In this document: positions 45,324-53,631 of the stretch, piece after piece
Layout of the letters: the number at the start of each line of letters is the position of its first letter
Numbering within the stretch: the first letter of the stretch is position 1
NCBI RefSeq assembly: GCF_009688965.1
Contig: NZ_AP021875.1
Location: 4,464,001-4,528,000 of the forward strand
From: Desulfosarcina widdelii
Lineage (GTDB): Bacteria; Desulfobacterota; Desulfobacteria; Desulfobacterales; Desulfosarcinaceae
Length of the DNA stretch: 64,000 nucleotides
Direction of reading: 5' to 3'
Position numbers and translations under genes: made by a program
Notes under the pieces: generated by a model
Told to the model about the DNA's origin: nothing
Seen by the model: the letters and a program-made list of their open reading frames with translations, nothing else
Database searches by the model: none

Positions 45324-45359
45324 AAGAACCCCTGATTTTGTTAAAAATCAGGGGTTCTT
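45324..45359. terminator. Bidirectional intrinsic terminator after gyrB
   Basis: A 16-bp perfect stem AAGAACCCCTGATTTT (45324-45339) pairs with AAAAATCAGGGGTTCTT (45343-45359) around a three-base loop, flanked by A and T runs on both sides. It lies 28 bases past the gyrB stop and also 27 bases past the small minus-strand ORF. Confidence 0.85.
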
Positions 45360-45386
45360 AATGGGTGCGCTCTTTAAATAACAATT

Positions 45387-45494
45387 TTAAGCTTCCGCAT
45401 CAGCTTCCGCATCAGGTTCGAATTTTAGAGCATCAGGTTTAGTGGCAACTTCAGAGGGAGGTGGGTGTTTTAAAGAGCAGTTATTGACTCGCAT
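45387..45494 (-). CDS. Candidate 35-residue acidic small protein
   Basis: An ORF of 35 codons (ATG 45492-45494, TAA 45387-45389). The protein starts MRVNNCSLKHPPPSEVATK and ends in an acidic Asp/Ala/Glu run (PDAEADAEA). The tail is encoded by a tandem DNA repeat (GCTTCCGCATCA twice). It has a convincing -10 (45573-45578) and a strong terminator on the same strand, and no other gene explains them. There is no strong ribosome site, and translation is unproven. Confidence 0.4.
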   Translation of the reverse strand: MRVNNCSLKHPPPSEVATKPDALKFEPDAEADAEA

Positions 45495-45572
45495 AAACAA
45501 TTATGGTTGTCAATGCCTTTTTACTGAATTAAAAATATTTTTATATGTAACATATTGTAAAAATTGGTATAT

Positions 45573-45601
45573 ATTATACGCAAAAATTCATTTTTTATAA
45601 A
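45573..45601 (-). promoter_or_regulatory. Predicted promoter of the small downstream ORF
   Basis: The minus strand has a perfect -10 TATAAT (45573-45578) preceded by TTTTTGCG, and a poor -35 (TTTATA, 45596-45601) 17 bases upstream. It points away from asnS, whose stop lies at 45638, so it would drive a ~250-base transcript ending at the terminator 45324-45359. Confidence 0.4.
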
Positions 45602-45637
45602 TATATTGGGTACTTTTTACTTCTTTTTCCAAATGAA

Positions 45638-47023
45638 TCAGAAATCAATACTTCCGGGAGTCCTGGGAAAAGGAATGACGTCCCGGATATTGGATATACC
45701 GGTAACCAGCATTAAAAGGCGTTCAAAGCCCAGACCGAATCCGCTGTGGGGTACTGTGCCGTAGCGCCTCGAGTCCAGATACCACCAATAATTCTCTTTC
45801 GAAAGACCAGCTGATTCCATTCGCTTTTCAAGGATATCCAATCTCTCTTCACGTTGGCTTCCGCCGATCAACTCACCAATTCGAGGCACCAGAATATCCA
45901 TGGCGCCTACAGTTTCGTTGTCATCGTTCAATCTCATGTAAAAAGGTTTAATGGTTTTTGGATAATCGTAAATAATGATCGGCTTTTTGAAATGGTTTTC
46001 GGTCAGATAACGTTCATGTTCGGATTGAAGGTCCGACCCGTGGGAAACTGTAAAATCGAAAGAATGTTTGGATGCCAGCAGAATATCCACAGCCTCTTTG
46101 TAAGGAATGCGAACGAATTCGGAGGAGACTATATTTTCCAACGTTTTTAGCAGTGTTTTATCCACGAAGCGCGAAAATAGATCCAAGTCTTCCATGCAGT
46201 GGTCCATGGTAAAGGATACAAGATCTTTGATCAGGTCCTCGCCAAGGGACATATTGCCGTCCAGATCGCAAAACGCCATTTCCGGCTCAATCATCCAGAA
46301 TTCGGCGACATGTCGGCTGGTGTTCGAATTTTCCGCACGGAACGTCGGACCGAAGGTATAAACGTCGCCCAGGGAAAGCGCCAGCATTTCTGCCGATAAT
46401 TGTCCGGAAACGGTAAGGTTGGATTCTTGTCCAAAAAAGTCTTCGGAAAAAAGGCTTTTTACATCCGAGGATAAAGACAGCGATGGTTCCAGGGTGGTTA
46501 CCCGAAAAAGTTCCCCTGCGCCTTCACAATCGGATCCGGTAATGACAGGCGTGTGGATGTAGCGAAATCCGCGCTTTCTGAAAAACTGGTGTACGGCCCA
46601 GGAAATTTCGGATCGAATTCTGAATACGGCGCCGTATTTGTTGGTACGGGGTCTCAGGTGAGCGATAGTGCGGAGATATTCGTCTGTATGGCGTTTTTTT
46701 TGGAGCGGATAGGTTTCAGGAGCCAGGCTGATCGTATCGACACGGGTTGCCTGAACCTCCCATTTCTGTCCGCCGCCGCGGGAGGCGACCAGATTTCCCC
46801 ATACCGCAACGGCCGAGCCGGTTGTCAGTTTCCTTATTTCTGTATAATCCGATAAGTTCGCATCGACGACGACCTGCATGTTTTTAAGGCAGGAACCGTC
46901 GTTTATCTCGATAAACGAAAATGTTTTTGAATCCCGCTTGGTTCGAACCCAACCTTTTATTAATATATTTTCTATGGGTTGTTCGGTTTTCAAAAGTAAA
47001 GCGATTTTTTGTCTGGCTACCAT
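45638..47023 (-). CDS. asnS: Asparaginyl-tRNA synthetase
   Basis: A class IIb synthetase, 461 residues, the normal length. An N-terminal OB anticodon-binding domain (GWVRTKRDSKTFSFIEINDG) precedes the catalytic core with GSDCEGAGELFRV, GPTFRAENSNTSRHVAEFWMIEPE and motif 3 GFGLGFERLLMLVTGI. It overlaps degP by 7 bases. Confidence 0.97.
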   Translation of the reverse strand: MVARQKIALLLKTEQPIENILIKGWVRTKRDSKTFSFIEINDGSCLKNMQVVVDANLSDYTEIRKLTTGSAVAVWGNLVASRGGGQKWEVQATRVDTISLAPETYPLQKKRHTDEYLRTIAHLRPRTNKYGAVFRIRSEISWAVHQFFRKRGFRYIHTPVITGSDCEGAGELFRVTTLEPSLSLSSDVKSLFSEDFFGQESNLTVSGQLSAEMLALSLGDVYTFGPTFRAENSNTSRHVAEFWMIEPEMAFCDLDGNMSLGEDLIKDLVSFTMDHCMEDLDLFSRFVDKTLLKTLENIVSSEFVRIPYKEAVDILLASKHSFDFTVSHGSDLQSEHERYLTENHFKKPIIIYDYPKTIKPFYMRLNDDNETVGAMDILVPRIGELIGGSQREERLDILEKRMESAGLSKENYWWYLDSRRYGTVPHSGFGLGFERLLMLVTGISNIRDVIPFPRTPGSIDF

Positions 47024-48408
47024 TGGGATTCCCTCATAATTGCATTGATGGGGTAAAGTTGACCTTCCCGTTGAATCAGCAGCACAATGGAATACTTGCT
47101 GCGGTATTTGACAATAGCCGCGTTGAAATCGGAAAGATTGTCCACCGACTCTTCATCGATTCGGCGTATGATGTCACCTGGTTGAACACCGATACGGTCC
47201 AAATAGGAGCCGCGTTGCATTTTTACGATCAATACCCCTTTTTTTTCCGCGATATGGTATTTTGAACGAGTCGTTGTATCCAAATCTGCAACGGCGATTC
47301 CTAACTGATCCATGGTCAGTTCCGGTGCCAATTTTATAGGAAATGGTCGGGCATTGACCCGGACATTCATTTTTTTACCTTGTCTGGTTAATCCCACGGA
47401 AATCGTCTGTTTGGATGAAATACGCTTTAATTTCAATCGATAATCCGAGATGTTTGAAATGGTCGTATCGTCGATGGAGTGGATGACATCGCTTTCTTTC
47501 AATCCAGCTTCCTCCGCCGGACTTCCAGGGGTTACCCGGGAGACGATGACAGCCTGATTGTTTTCTAAATTCAGATAGGCGGACAGGCTGGCGTCGATGG
47601 GTTGAACCGTCAAGCCAATCCACGCCTGAACAACCGATCCGTAATGGATCAAATCGCTTACGATACGTTTGGCCCGGTTGATTGGAATGGCGAAACCGAT
47701 TCCCTGGGCTTCGGCATAGATGGCCGTATTGATACCGATCAATTCCCCGTCGATGTTGAGCAACGGGCCGCCGCTGTTTCCGGGATTGATGGAAGCGTCG
47801 GTCTGAATAAACTCATGGTAGATGCGATCCGCGCTTTTTAAACTGCGATTGACAGCACTGATCACGCCGGTCGTCACCGTATGGGAAAAACCGAAAGGAT
47901 TGCCGATGGCGATAACCGATTCGCCGATCATGATGTCGTCGGAATTTCCCATCTGGATGGACGGTAGAGTCCCGTCGGACTTAATTTTAAGGACAGCCAA
48001 GTCGGAATCCGGGTCCATGCCCACAATGGCCGCTTCGAATTCACGCTTATCATTGAGTGTTACACTGATGGAGGTGGCTTTTTCGATGACATGATTATTG
48101 GTCAAAACAAATCCGAGTTCGCCGTCGATGATTACACCTGAGCCAAGGCTGGTTCGCTTCTCCCGTCGTTCAAACTCGGGCGAAAAAAAATCCCGAAAAA
48201 ATTTTTCCAGCATCGGATCCATTCTGTATCCCGAAAAAGGATTGGAATTCTTGCGGATTTCATATTCGGAACTTATATTAACCACCGCTGGCTGATTCTG
48301 GCGTACGGCTTTGACGACGTTATTTTCCCGGCTCGAAATATCACAGAAACCATTTTGAGCAGTAAGCGTAAAAATAATCGCCAGGGAATAGAAAAATCGT
48401 TTCAGCAT
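47017..48408 (-). CDS. degP: Periplasmic Do-family serine protease with two PDZ domains
   Basis: A HtrA/DegP protease-chaperone for misfolded envelope proteins. It has an N-terminal signal peptide (KRFFYSLAIIFTLTAQ) and the catalytic triad in LTNNHVIEKAT (His), DPDSDLAVLKI (Asp) and INPGNSGGPLLN (Ser). Two C-terminal PDZ domains include GSPAEEAGLKESDVI and GSYLDRIGVQPGDIIRRI. It is 463 residues from ATG 48408; ATG 48444 is possible but would place 12 residues before the signal. Divergent from the radical SAM gene. Confidence 0.93.
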   Translation of the reverse strand: MLKRFFYSLAIIFTLTAQNGFCDISSRENNVVKAVRQNQPAVVNISSEYEIRKNSNPFSGYRMDPMLEKFFRDFFSPEFERREKRTSLGSGVIIDGELGFVLTNNHVIEKATSISVTLNDKREFEAAIVGMDPDSDLAVLKIKSDGTLPSIQMGNSDDIMIGESVIAIGNPFGFSHTVTTGVISAVNRSLKSADRIYHEFIQTDASINPGNSGGPLLNIDGELIGINTAIYAEAQGIGFAIPINRAKRIVSDLIHYGSVVQAWIGLTVQPIDASLSAYLNLENNQAVIVSRVTPGSPAEEAGLKESDVIHSIDDTTISNISDYRLKLKRISSKQTISVGLTRQGKKMNVRVNARPFPIKLAPELTMDQLGIAVADLDTTTRSKYHIAEKKGVLIVKMQRGSYLDRIGVQPGDIIRRIDEESVDNLSDFNAAIVKYRSKYSIVLLIQREGQLYPINAIMRESQW

Positions 48409-48488
48409 TGTTTTTATGTTGATTTGATAGTCTATATTTGCCATCTCAACCTGTTTTTAACCCATAAAAATAAACAAAAATTTATAGC

Positions 48489-51008
48489 ATGAGCGAATTA
48501 ACCATTCAAGATTTCCTTCCCCTGGTTCAAATGCCCAGCCGGTACCTGGGAGGGGAAGTAAACAGTATCCATAAAAAATGGGAGAAAACCCGGCTGCACG
48601 TGTCACTGGCATTTCCAGATCTTTATGAAATAGCCACCTCCCATTTCGGTATTCAAATACTATACTCCATCCTCAACAAACAGGAAAGTATTCTGGCAGA
48701 GCGGGTGTTTGCACCGGCGGTGGATATGGAGGCGCATCTTCGGAAAAATAAAGAGGCGTTGAGTTCCCTTGAATCGCGGGTTCCCCTGCATCGGTTCGAT
48801 ATCGTAGGTTTCAGCCTGCTTTACGAACTGAATTACACCAATATGGTAAATATGTTGGATCTTGGAGGAATACCGTTTCTGGCAAAAGAAAGAGATGAAA
48901 GCCATCCGCTGGTTATCGCCGGAGGCCCCTGTATGTGCAATCCAGAGCCGGTGGCGGATTTTTTCGACGCCATTGTCGTGGGAGACGGGGAGCCCGTAAT
49001 CCTGCAGATGACCGAAGCCTGGATGGATTGGCGTTCTTCGAACAAGGCTTGCAAAAAAGATCTGCTGATTGCCTGGTCGCAGATCAAAGGCGTTTATATT
49101 CCTTCTTTTTTCGAGCCGTCAAAGGAAACGGGATCCAATGGATATCTGATTCCGAAAGTTGAAAATTACCGGAAAATCGAAAGGTCTGTTGTCGCCGAAC
49201 TTGACGAAGCCGATTTTCCCATCGATCCTATCGTGCCCTTTGGAAAACCGATTCATGATCGGCTGCGCATGGAAATCGCCAGGGGTTGCACCAGGGGCTG
49301 CCGTTTTTGTCAGGCCGGAATGATTTATCGGCCCGTACGGGAGAGGCACCCGCAAAAGGTTCTGGATTCCATAAAAAGATCGATGAAAGGTACCGGATAC
49401 GAAGATCTGTCCCTGCTTTCTTTAAGTACCGGAGATTATTCCTGCGTTGCTCCTTTGATTAAAAAAATTATGGAATTTGGCAACAAGGATCGACTATCGG
49501 TATCCTTGCCTTCCCTGCGGGCCGGTTCGCTAACCCCGGAACTGATGGAATTGATTAAAAAAGTCAGGAAAACCGGATTTACCATTGCACCCGAGGCCGG
49601 CAGCCAGCGGTTGCGGGATGTTATCAATAAAAACATTACCGAAGCGGATATATTCGAAACAGTCCAAAATGCCTTTTCCCTGGGCTGGAAAATCATCAAA
49701 CTTTATTTCATGGTCGGCCTGCCCACGGAAACCAGCGACGACGTTGCAGCCATTGCGGATCTGGTAAAAAGGCTCAGAAATACAATCCAGCAATCCGGAA
49801 AAAGACCCAGGATCAATGTCAGTGTCGCGACCTTTGTACCTAAACCGCACACACCGTTTCAATGGGAACCCCAGATCTCGCTTAAAGATGCGGTGGAAAA
49901 AATCAACTGGCTGAAAGACAAATTGAAACTTTCTGGAATTCATGTCAAATGGCAGGATCCGAGAGTCAGTATGATCGAAGGGGTATGGGCCCGCGGGGAT
50001 CGTAAACTTGGCAACGTGCTGATCGATGCCTGGAAAAGCGGCTGCCGGTTCGATGGCTGGAGCGATTTTTTTGATTTTGATCGCTGGCAGGCGGTTTTTA
50101 AAAAAAACGAGATCCGGACAGCCGAATTCACCCTGGGTCCCTTTGCGACCCGGCAGCCTTTGGCCTGGGAGCATATCGATATGGGGGTTAAACGCTCTTT
50201 TCTGTTGCAGGAAAAAAAGCGTGCCTTTGAAGGTGTACTCACCGGCGACTGTCGCACCGGCGACTGCCGCTCTTGCGGCGTTTGCGATTTCGATCGCATC
50301 AAACCGGTTACGTTTCCCGAATGTTCTATTACCAGCGATGAAGAAAGCACACAGCGATTGGCTGGACAAAACGAAATGACAGCCAAATACCTGATGACTT
50401 TTAAAAAAATGGGACCGGCGAGATTTTTGGGACATCTGGAAATGGTTAAAATTTTTATTCGAAGTTTAAGGCGTGCCAGAATTCCCTTGAAATATTCAAA
50501 GGGGTTTCATCCCATGCCCAAGATATCGTTCAGGGATACCCTTCCCATGGGAATGCAAAGTGAAGAGGAACAGATGGTGTTGGTGCTGAACGAAGCCATG
50601 GCGCCGGAAAAACTTATGCTTCGTGTGGCAGGGCATCTTCCCGATGGTTTTGAAATCGTGGGATGCACAAGCTTCGAAAAGAAGTCAAGGGATTACGAAG
50701 TGTCGCACCAGCGCTATCATGTGGAATTAAGAGATGGATTTTTCAACCAAAAGGATTTAGACTCCTTTTTTGAAAACAAGGAACTCAAAATCGAAAAAAA
50801 GAATAAAAAAAGCAAACTGGTTGTCGTCGATTTAAAAAAGGCGGTTACCGAAATTGAACTGCTGGACCAGCGCCAGGCGCGGATGTCGCTTGGAAAGGAT
50901 AATCAGCAGACGGTCAGGCCGGCCCAGGTGTTGAAAACGGTCTTTCATTTATCTGAATCGCAGATCCTTACCGCAGTGATTACAAAACAAAAAGGATGCC
51001 ATGTATAA
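48489..51008 (+). CDS. B12-binding-type radical SAM protein (TIGR03960-like) with DUF2344 domain
   Basis: An 839-residue fusion. The N-terminal cobalamin-binding-like region (to about 220) is followed by a radical SAM domain with cluster motif CTRGCRFCQAG. A C-terminal DUF2344 domain (KYLMTFKKMGPARFLGHLEMVK, PLKYSKGFHPMPKISF) follows, with cysteines CRTGDCRSCGVCDFD between. In many bacteria the two parts are separate genes next to the RNase E/G gene, and here rng overlaps by 8 bases. The substrate is unknown; RNA modification is a guess from context. Confidence 0.9.
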   Translation: MSELTIQDFLPLVQMPSRYLGGEVNSIHKKWEKTRLHVSLAFPDLYEIATSHFGIQILYSILNKQESILAERVFAPAVDMEAHLRKNKEALSSLESRVPLHRFDIVGFSLLYELNYTNMVNMLDLGGIPFLAKERDESHPLVIAGGPCMCNPEPVADFFDAIVVGDGEPVILQMTEAWMDWRSSNKACKKDLLIAWSQIKGVYIPSFFEPSKETGSNGYLIPKVENYRKIERSVVAELDEADFPIDPIVPFGKPIHDRLRMEIARGCTRGCRFCQAGMIYRPVRERHPQKVLDSIKRSMKGTGYEDLSLLSLSTGDYSCVAPLIKKIMEFGNKDRLSVSLPSLRAGSLTPELMELIKKVRKTGFTIAPEAGSQRLRDVINKNITEADIFETVQNAFSLGWKIIKLYFMVGLPTETSDDVAAIADLVKRLRNTIQQSGKRPRINVSVATFVPKPHTPFQWEPQISLKDAVEKINWLKDKLKLSGIHVKWQDPRVSMIEGVWARGDRKLGNVLIDAWKSGCRFDGWSDFFDFDRWQAVFKKNEIRTAEFTLGPFATRQPLAWEHIDMGVKRSFLLQEKKRAFEGVLTGDCRTGDCRSCGVCDFDRIKPVTFPECSITSDEESTQRLAGQNEMTAKYLMTFKKMGPARFLGHLEMVKIFIRSLRRARIPLKYSKGFHPMPKISFRDTLPMGMQSEEEQMVLVLNEAMAPEKLMLRVAGHLPDGFEIVGCTSFEKKSRDYEVSHQRYHVELRDGFFNQKDLDSFFENKELKIEKKNKKSKLVVVDLKKAVTEIELLDQRQARMSLGKDNQQTVRPAQVLKTVFHLSESQILTAVITKQKGCHV

Positions 51009-52542
51009 AAAAATAATCATTAACGTGGCTGACCATGAAACGCGTGTCGCTCTCGTGGAAGACGAAACCATTGCAGAATTGTTTATCGAACGGAAGGGAA
51101 GTCGAGACAATACCGGCAACATTTACAAAGGGCGGGTTCAGCGGGTATTGCCTGGAATGCAGGCGGCTTTCGTGGATATCGGGCTGAACCAGGCAGCTTT
51201 CATTTACGTCGACGATGTTATCAGAGAAAATTATAAAGAAATCGAAGAGCATTTCGCTTGCGATGAAGACGAAGAGAATAAAGCGCTTCAAGAGGAAACG
51301 CAGACGGCTTACCAACCCCGAACAGAAAATGAAAATATAGAGGATCTGATTACCGAAGGACAGGAAGTCCTTGTTCAGATATCCAAATCTCCCATCGGTA
51401 CCAAGGGTGCAAGAATAACCTCCAACATTTCGCTGCCGGGACGATTTCTGGTCCTGATGCCCACATCCTCCCATATCGGCATATCACGGAGAATTGAGGA
51501 TGAGACCGAACGGCAGCGGTTAAAGGATATTGTGGCCGAATTATCCAGTAACTCCGAAATGGGGTATATCGTCCGTACAGCGGCCGAAGGCGTCCAGAGT
51601 GAAAAAATTGCCTATGAAATGGGTTTTTTAAAAAACCTCTGGTGTAATATACAAAAAAAATACCAGACTGCTGCAACGCCGACGCTGCTCCACCAGGAAT
51701 TGAATCTCAGCCTCAGAGCAGTCAGAGACCTGTTGATTCAGGAAGCCGAAAAGCTCGTTATCGATTCGAACAAGGATTACGAATCCGTATTGGCCTTCCT
51801 GGACACTTTCAATCCCTCTTTAAAGGACTCGGTGGACTTGTATGAGGGTAAAGAGCCCATTTTTGACGCCTACAATCTGGAGGGTGACATATCCAGGGCC
51901 TTGAAGCGGAAAGTATGGCTCAAATCCGGCGGATATGTCGTCATTGAACACACCGAAGCGCTGGTTGCGATTGATGTAAACACGGGGCGTTATGTAGGCA
52001 AACACAACTTGGAAGAGACCATTTTGAAAACCAATCTCGAAGCCGTTAAGGAGATTGCTTATCAAATCCGGTTGAGGGATATTGGAGGAATTATCATTAT
52101 TGATTTTATCGATATGGAAAAAAAATCGAACCAGGAGAAGGTCTTTTCTGCACTGAACGAAGCATTCACCAAAGATAGAAGCAAAACCCATATTCTTCCC
52201 ATTTCAGAAATGGGATTGATTCAAATGACCCGCAAAAGAACCCGTAAACCGCTGACGCGCCTGCTGTGCGATCCCTGCCCTTATTGTGAAGGAGAAGGGT
52301 ATATAATATCTACAAAAACAATATGTTATTCAATCTATCGAGAGGTTTTGCGGTATGCTGCAGATATGACCGGTAGTCGGCTTACATTGCGGGTAAACCC
52401 GGAGGTCGCAGAGTTTCTGCATGGCGAAGAAAACCGGCTGGTGCCCAACCTGGAAAGGAAGATCGGAAAACAGATCGTGATCTATCCAGACAGTCGTTAT
52501 CACATGGAAGCATTTGATATTATCGAATCTTTGGGCAAATAA
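51001..52542 (+). CDS. rng: Ribonuclease G/E family endoribonuclease
   Basis: A 513-residue single-strand endoribonuclease acting in 16S rRNA maturation and mRNA turnover. The S1 domain near the start (GNIYKGRVQRVLPGMQAAFVD) contains an acidic insert of about 40 residues (51240-51350), longer than in E. coli RNase G. The catalytic acidic pair lies around VAIDVNTGRYVG and IDFIDM. The zinc-link-like Cys pair is DPCPYCEGEG. No C-terminal scaffold tail, so RNase G not E. Confidence 0.93.
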   Translation: MYKKIIINVADHETRVALVEDETIAELFIERKGSRDNTGNIYKGRVQRVLPGMQAAFVDIGLNQAAFIYVDDVIRENYKEIEEHFACDEDEENKALQEETQTAYQPRTENENIEDLITEGQEVLVQISKSPIGTKGARITSNISLPGRFLVLMPTSSHIGISRRIEDETERQRLKDIVAELSSNSEMGYIVRTAAEGVQSEKIAYEMGFLKNLWCNIQKKYQTAATPTLLHQELNLSLRAVRDLLIQEAEKLVIDSNKDYESVLAFLDTFNPSLKDSVDLYEGKEPIFDAYNLEGDISRALKRKVWLKSGGYVVIEHTEALVAIDVNTGRYVGKHNLEETILKTNLEAVKEIAYQIRLRDIGGIIIIDFIDMEKKSNQEKVFSALNEAFTKDRSKTHILPISEMGLIQMTRKRTRKPLTRLLCDPCPYCEGEGYIISTKTICYSIYREVLRYAADMTGSRLTLRVNPEVAEFLHGEENRLVPNLERKIGKQIVIYPDSRYHMEAFDIIESLGK

Positions 52543-52615
52543 TGTCGTATGGGGCCATTAAGAAAAGGTAAAAGCGATTGAAAAGTATAGCGATGAAAAA
52601 TGAAGATCCTTTAAC

Positions 52616-52645
52616 TTGACATGATCTTTTTCCTATGGTTAAAAT
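52616..52645 (+). promoter_or_regulatory. Predicted sigma-70 promoter of rpmH
   Basis: TTGACA (52616-52621), an 18-base spacer and TAAAAT (52640-52645) lie 67 bases before the rpmH start. No coding frame is seen in the 169 bases between rng and rpmH. Confidence 0.6.
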
Positions 52646-52711
52646 ACCCGATTCAACTGAATAAACATGGCATGAAATAGCAATACATCATCGCAAAGAA
52701 GGAAACTAACA

Positions 52712-52846
52712 ATGAAACGTACGTATCAACCCAGTAAAATCAAACGCGCAAGAACGCATGGATTCAGAAAAAGAATGTCCACCAAAGCAGGGCGTCGCGT
52801 CATCAACCGCCGGCGTGCCAGAGGAAGAAAACGGCTGTCTGCTTAA
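52712..52846 (+). CDS. rpmH: 50S ribosomal protein L34
   Basis: A 44-residue protein, the family's usual size. It begins MKRTYQPSKIKRARTHGF and continues with the typical Arg/Lys-rich stretch (RKRMSTKAGRRVINRRRARG) to KRLSA. AAGGAAAC lies upstream of the ATG. It is the first gene of rpmH-rnpA-yidD-yidC-jag-mnmE, a conserved origin-proximal gene string. Confidence 0.97.
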   Translation: MKRTYQPSKIKRARTHGFRKRMSTKAGRRVINRRRARGRKRLSA

Positions 52847-52860
52847 CGGGATCGTTCATG

Positions 52861-52920
52861 AAGACCCTTTTCGTGGTATTTGATGGTTCACACCTTTCAA
52901 ATCGAAAGAAAAAGGGTCTT
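52861..52920 (+). promoter_or_regulatory. Long hairpin over the rnpA ribosome-binding region
   Basis: AAGACCCTTTT (52861-52871) pairs perfectly with AAAAGGGTCTT (52910-52920), with a weaker inner ATTTGA/TCAAAT pairing in the loop. The 3' arm carries AAGGG, the best Shine-Dalgarno-like stretch before the rnpA TTG start at 52926. It could cap rpmH mRNA or hide the rnpA site. Confidence 0.5.
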
Positions 52921-52925
52921 TCTCG

Positions 52926-53282
52926 TTGAAACGACACACTTTTACCAAGGCTGATCGAATACGAAGACCATCGGAATACCGAACGTTGTCGAAAAATGGG
53001 AAGCGTCACTACAGTGACCATTTTATTATCATATCCCGAAAAAATCAGATTTTCAGATCTCGCCTTGGCGTAACAGTATCCAAAAAGGTCGGAAAGGCCG
53101 TAATAAGAAACAAAATCAAGCGACTTGTCCGCGAAACTTTTCGATTGAACAGAAACCGATTGCCGGAACAGGTAGATCTGAACGTTATCGCCAAAGCCTC
53201 GGCAGGTAAAACTGAGGTTGAGGAATTACAAAAAAACCTAATGCGGTGTTTTGAACATTTCGACACGAAAACCTCAAAATGA
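52926..53282 (+). CDS. rnpA: Ribonuclease P protein component
   Basis: A 118-residue basic protein that assists RNase P RNA in tRNA 5' maturation. The signature is VGKAVIRNKIKRLVRETFRL. The start is TTG at 52926 (KRHTFTKADRIR follows), unlike its neighbours. It overlaps nothing but is 5 bases before yidD. Confidence 0.94.
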   Translation: MKRHTFTKADRIRRPSEYRTLSKNGKRHYSDHFIIISRKNQIFRSRLGVTVSKKVGKAVIRNKIKRLVRETFRLNRNRLPEQVDLNVIAKASAGKTEVEELQKNLMRCFEHFDTKTSK

Positions 53283-53286
53283 TGCG

Positions 53287-53496
53287 ATGAAAAAACTGGC
53301 GCAAATATTAATAAAATTGTACCAGATTTTGCTATCACCCGTTTTAGGACCGGCTTGCCGATTCGAACCGACCTGTTCAGAATATGCTTATCAGGCCATT
53401 TCCGCCCATGGTGTGATCAAGGGTGGTTGGCTTTCGATCAAACGCATACTGAGATGCCACCCGTTTCATCCGGGAGGATACGATCCGGTCCCGTAA
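53287..53496 (+). CDS. yidD: Membrane protein insertion efficiency factor YidD
   Basis: A 69-residue membrane-associated protein that aids insertion of inner-membrane proteins. It has KLYQILLSPVLGPACRF, the conserved CRFEPTCSEYAYQA cysteine motif and the CHPFHPGGYDPVP ending. Start ATG 53287, five bases after the rnpA stop. Confidence 0.95.
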   Translation: MKKLAQILIKLYQILLSPVLGPACRFEPTCSEYAYQAISAHGVIKGGWLSIKRILRCHPFHPGGYDPVP

Positions 53497-53631
53497 TCGC
53501 CTACTTCCAATCGAAAAAATGCGTTTCTAATCGCCCGCCCCGACGCTTGCTGTGATTCGGATTTGCCCTGACAGACATCACCTGTATGTTTTTTGCGACC
53601 ATTGATACGATAAGGTATCAAGGAGAAAAAA

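Noticed and set aside
45370..45420. CRISPR or tandem repeat array
   Set aside because: Only two short copies of a 12-base unit are present, and they encode the acidic tail of the small ORF; there is no spacer pattern anywhere in the window.
52543..52711. tRNA or small RNA genes in intergenic gaps
   Set aside because: I scanned the larger gaps for T-loop and acceptor-stem patterns and saw none; the rng-rpmH gap has only a promoter.
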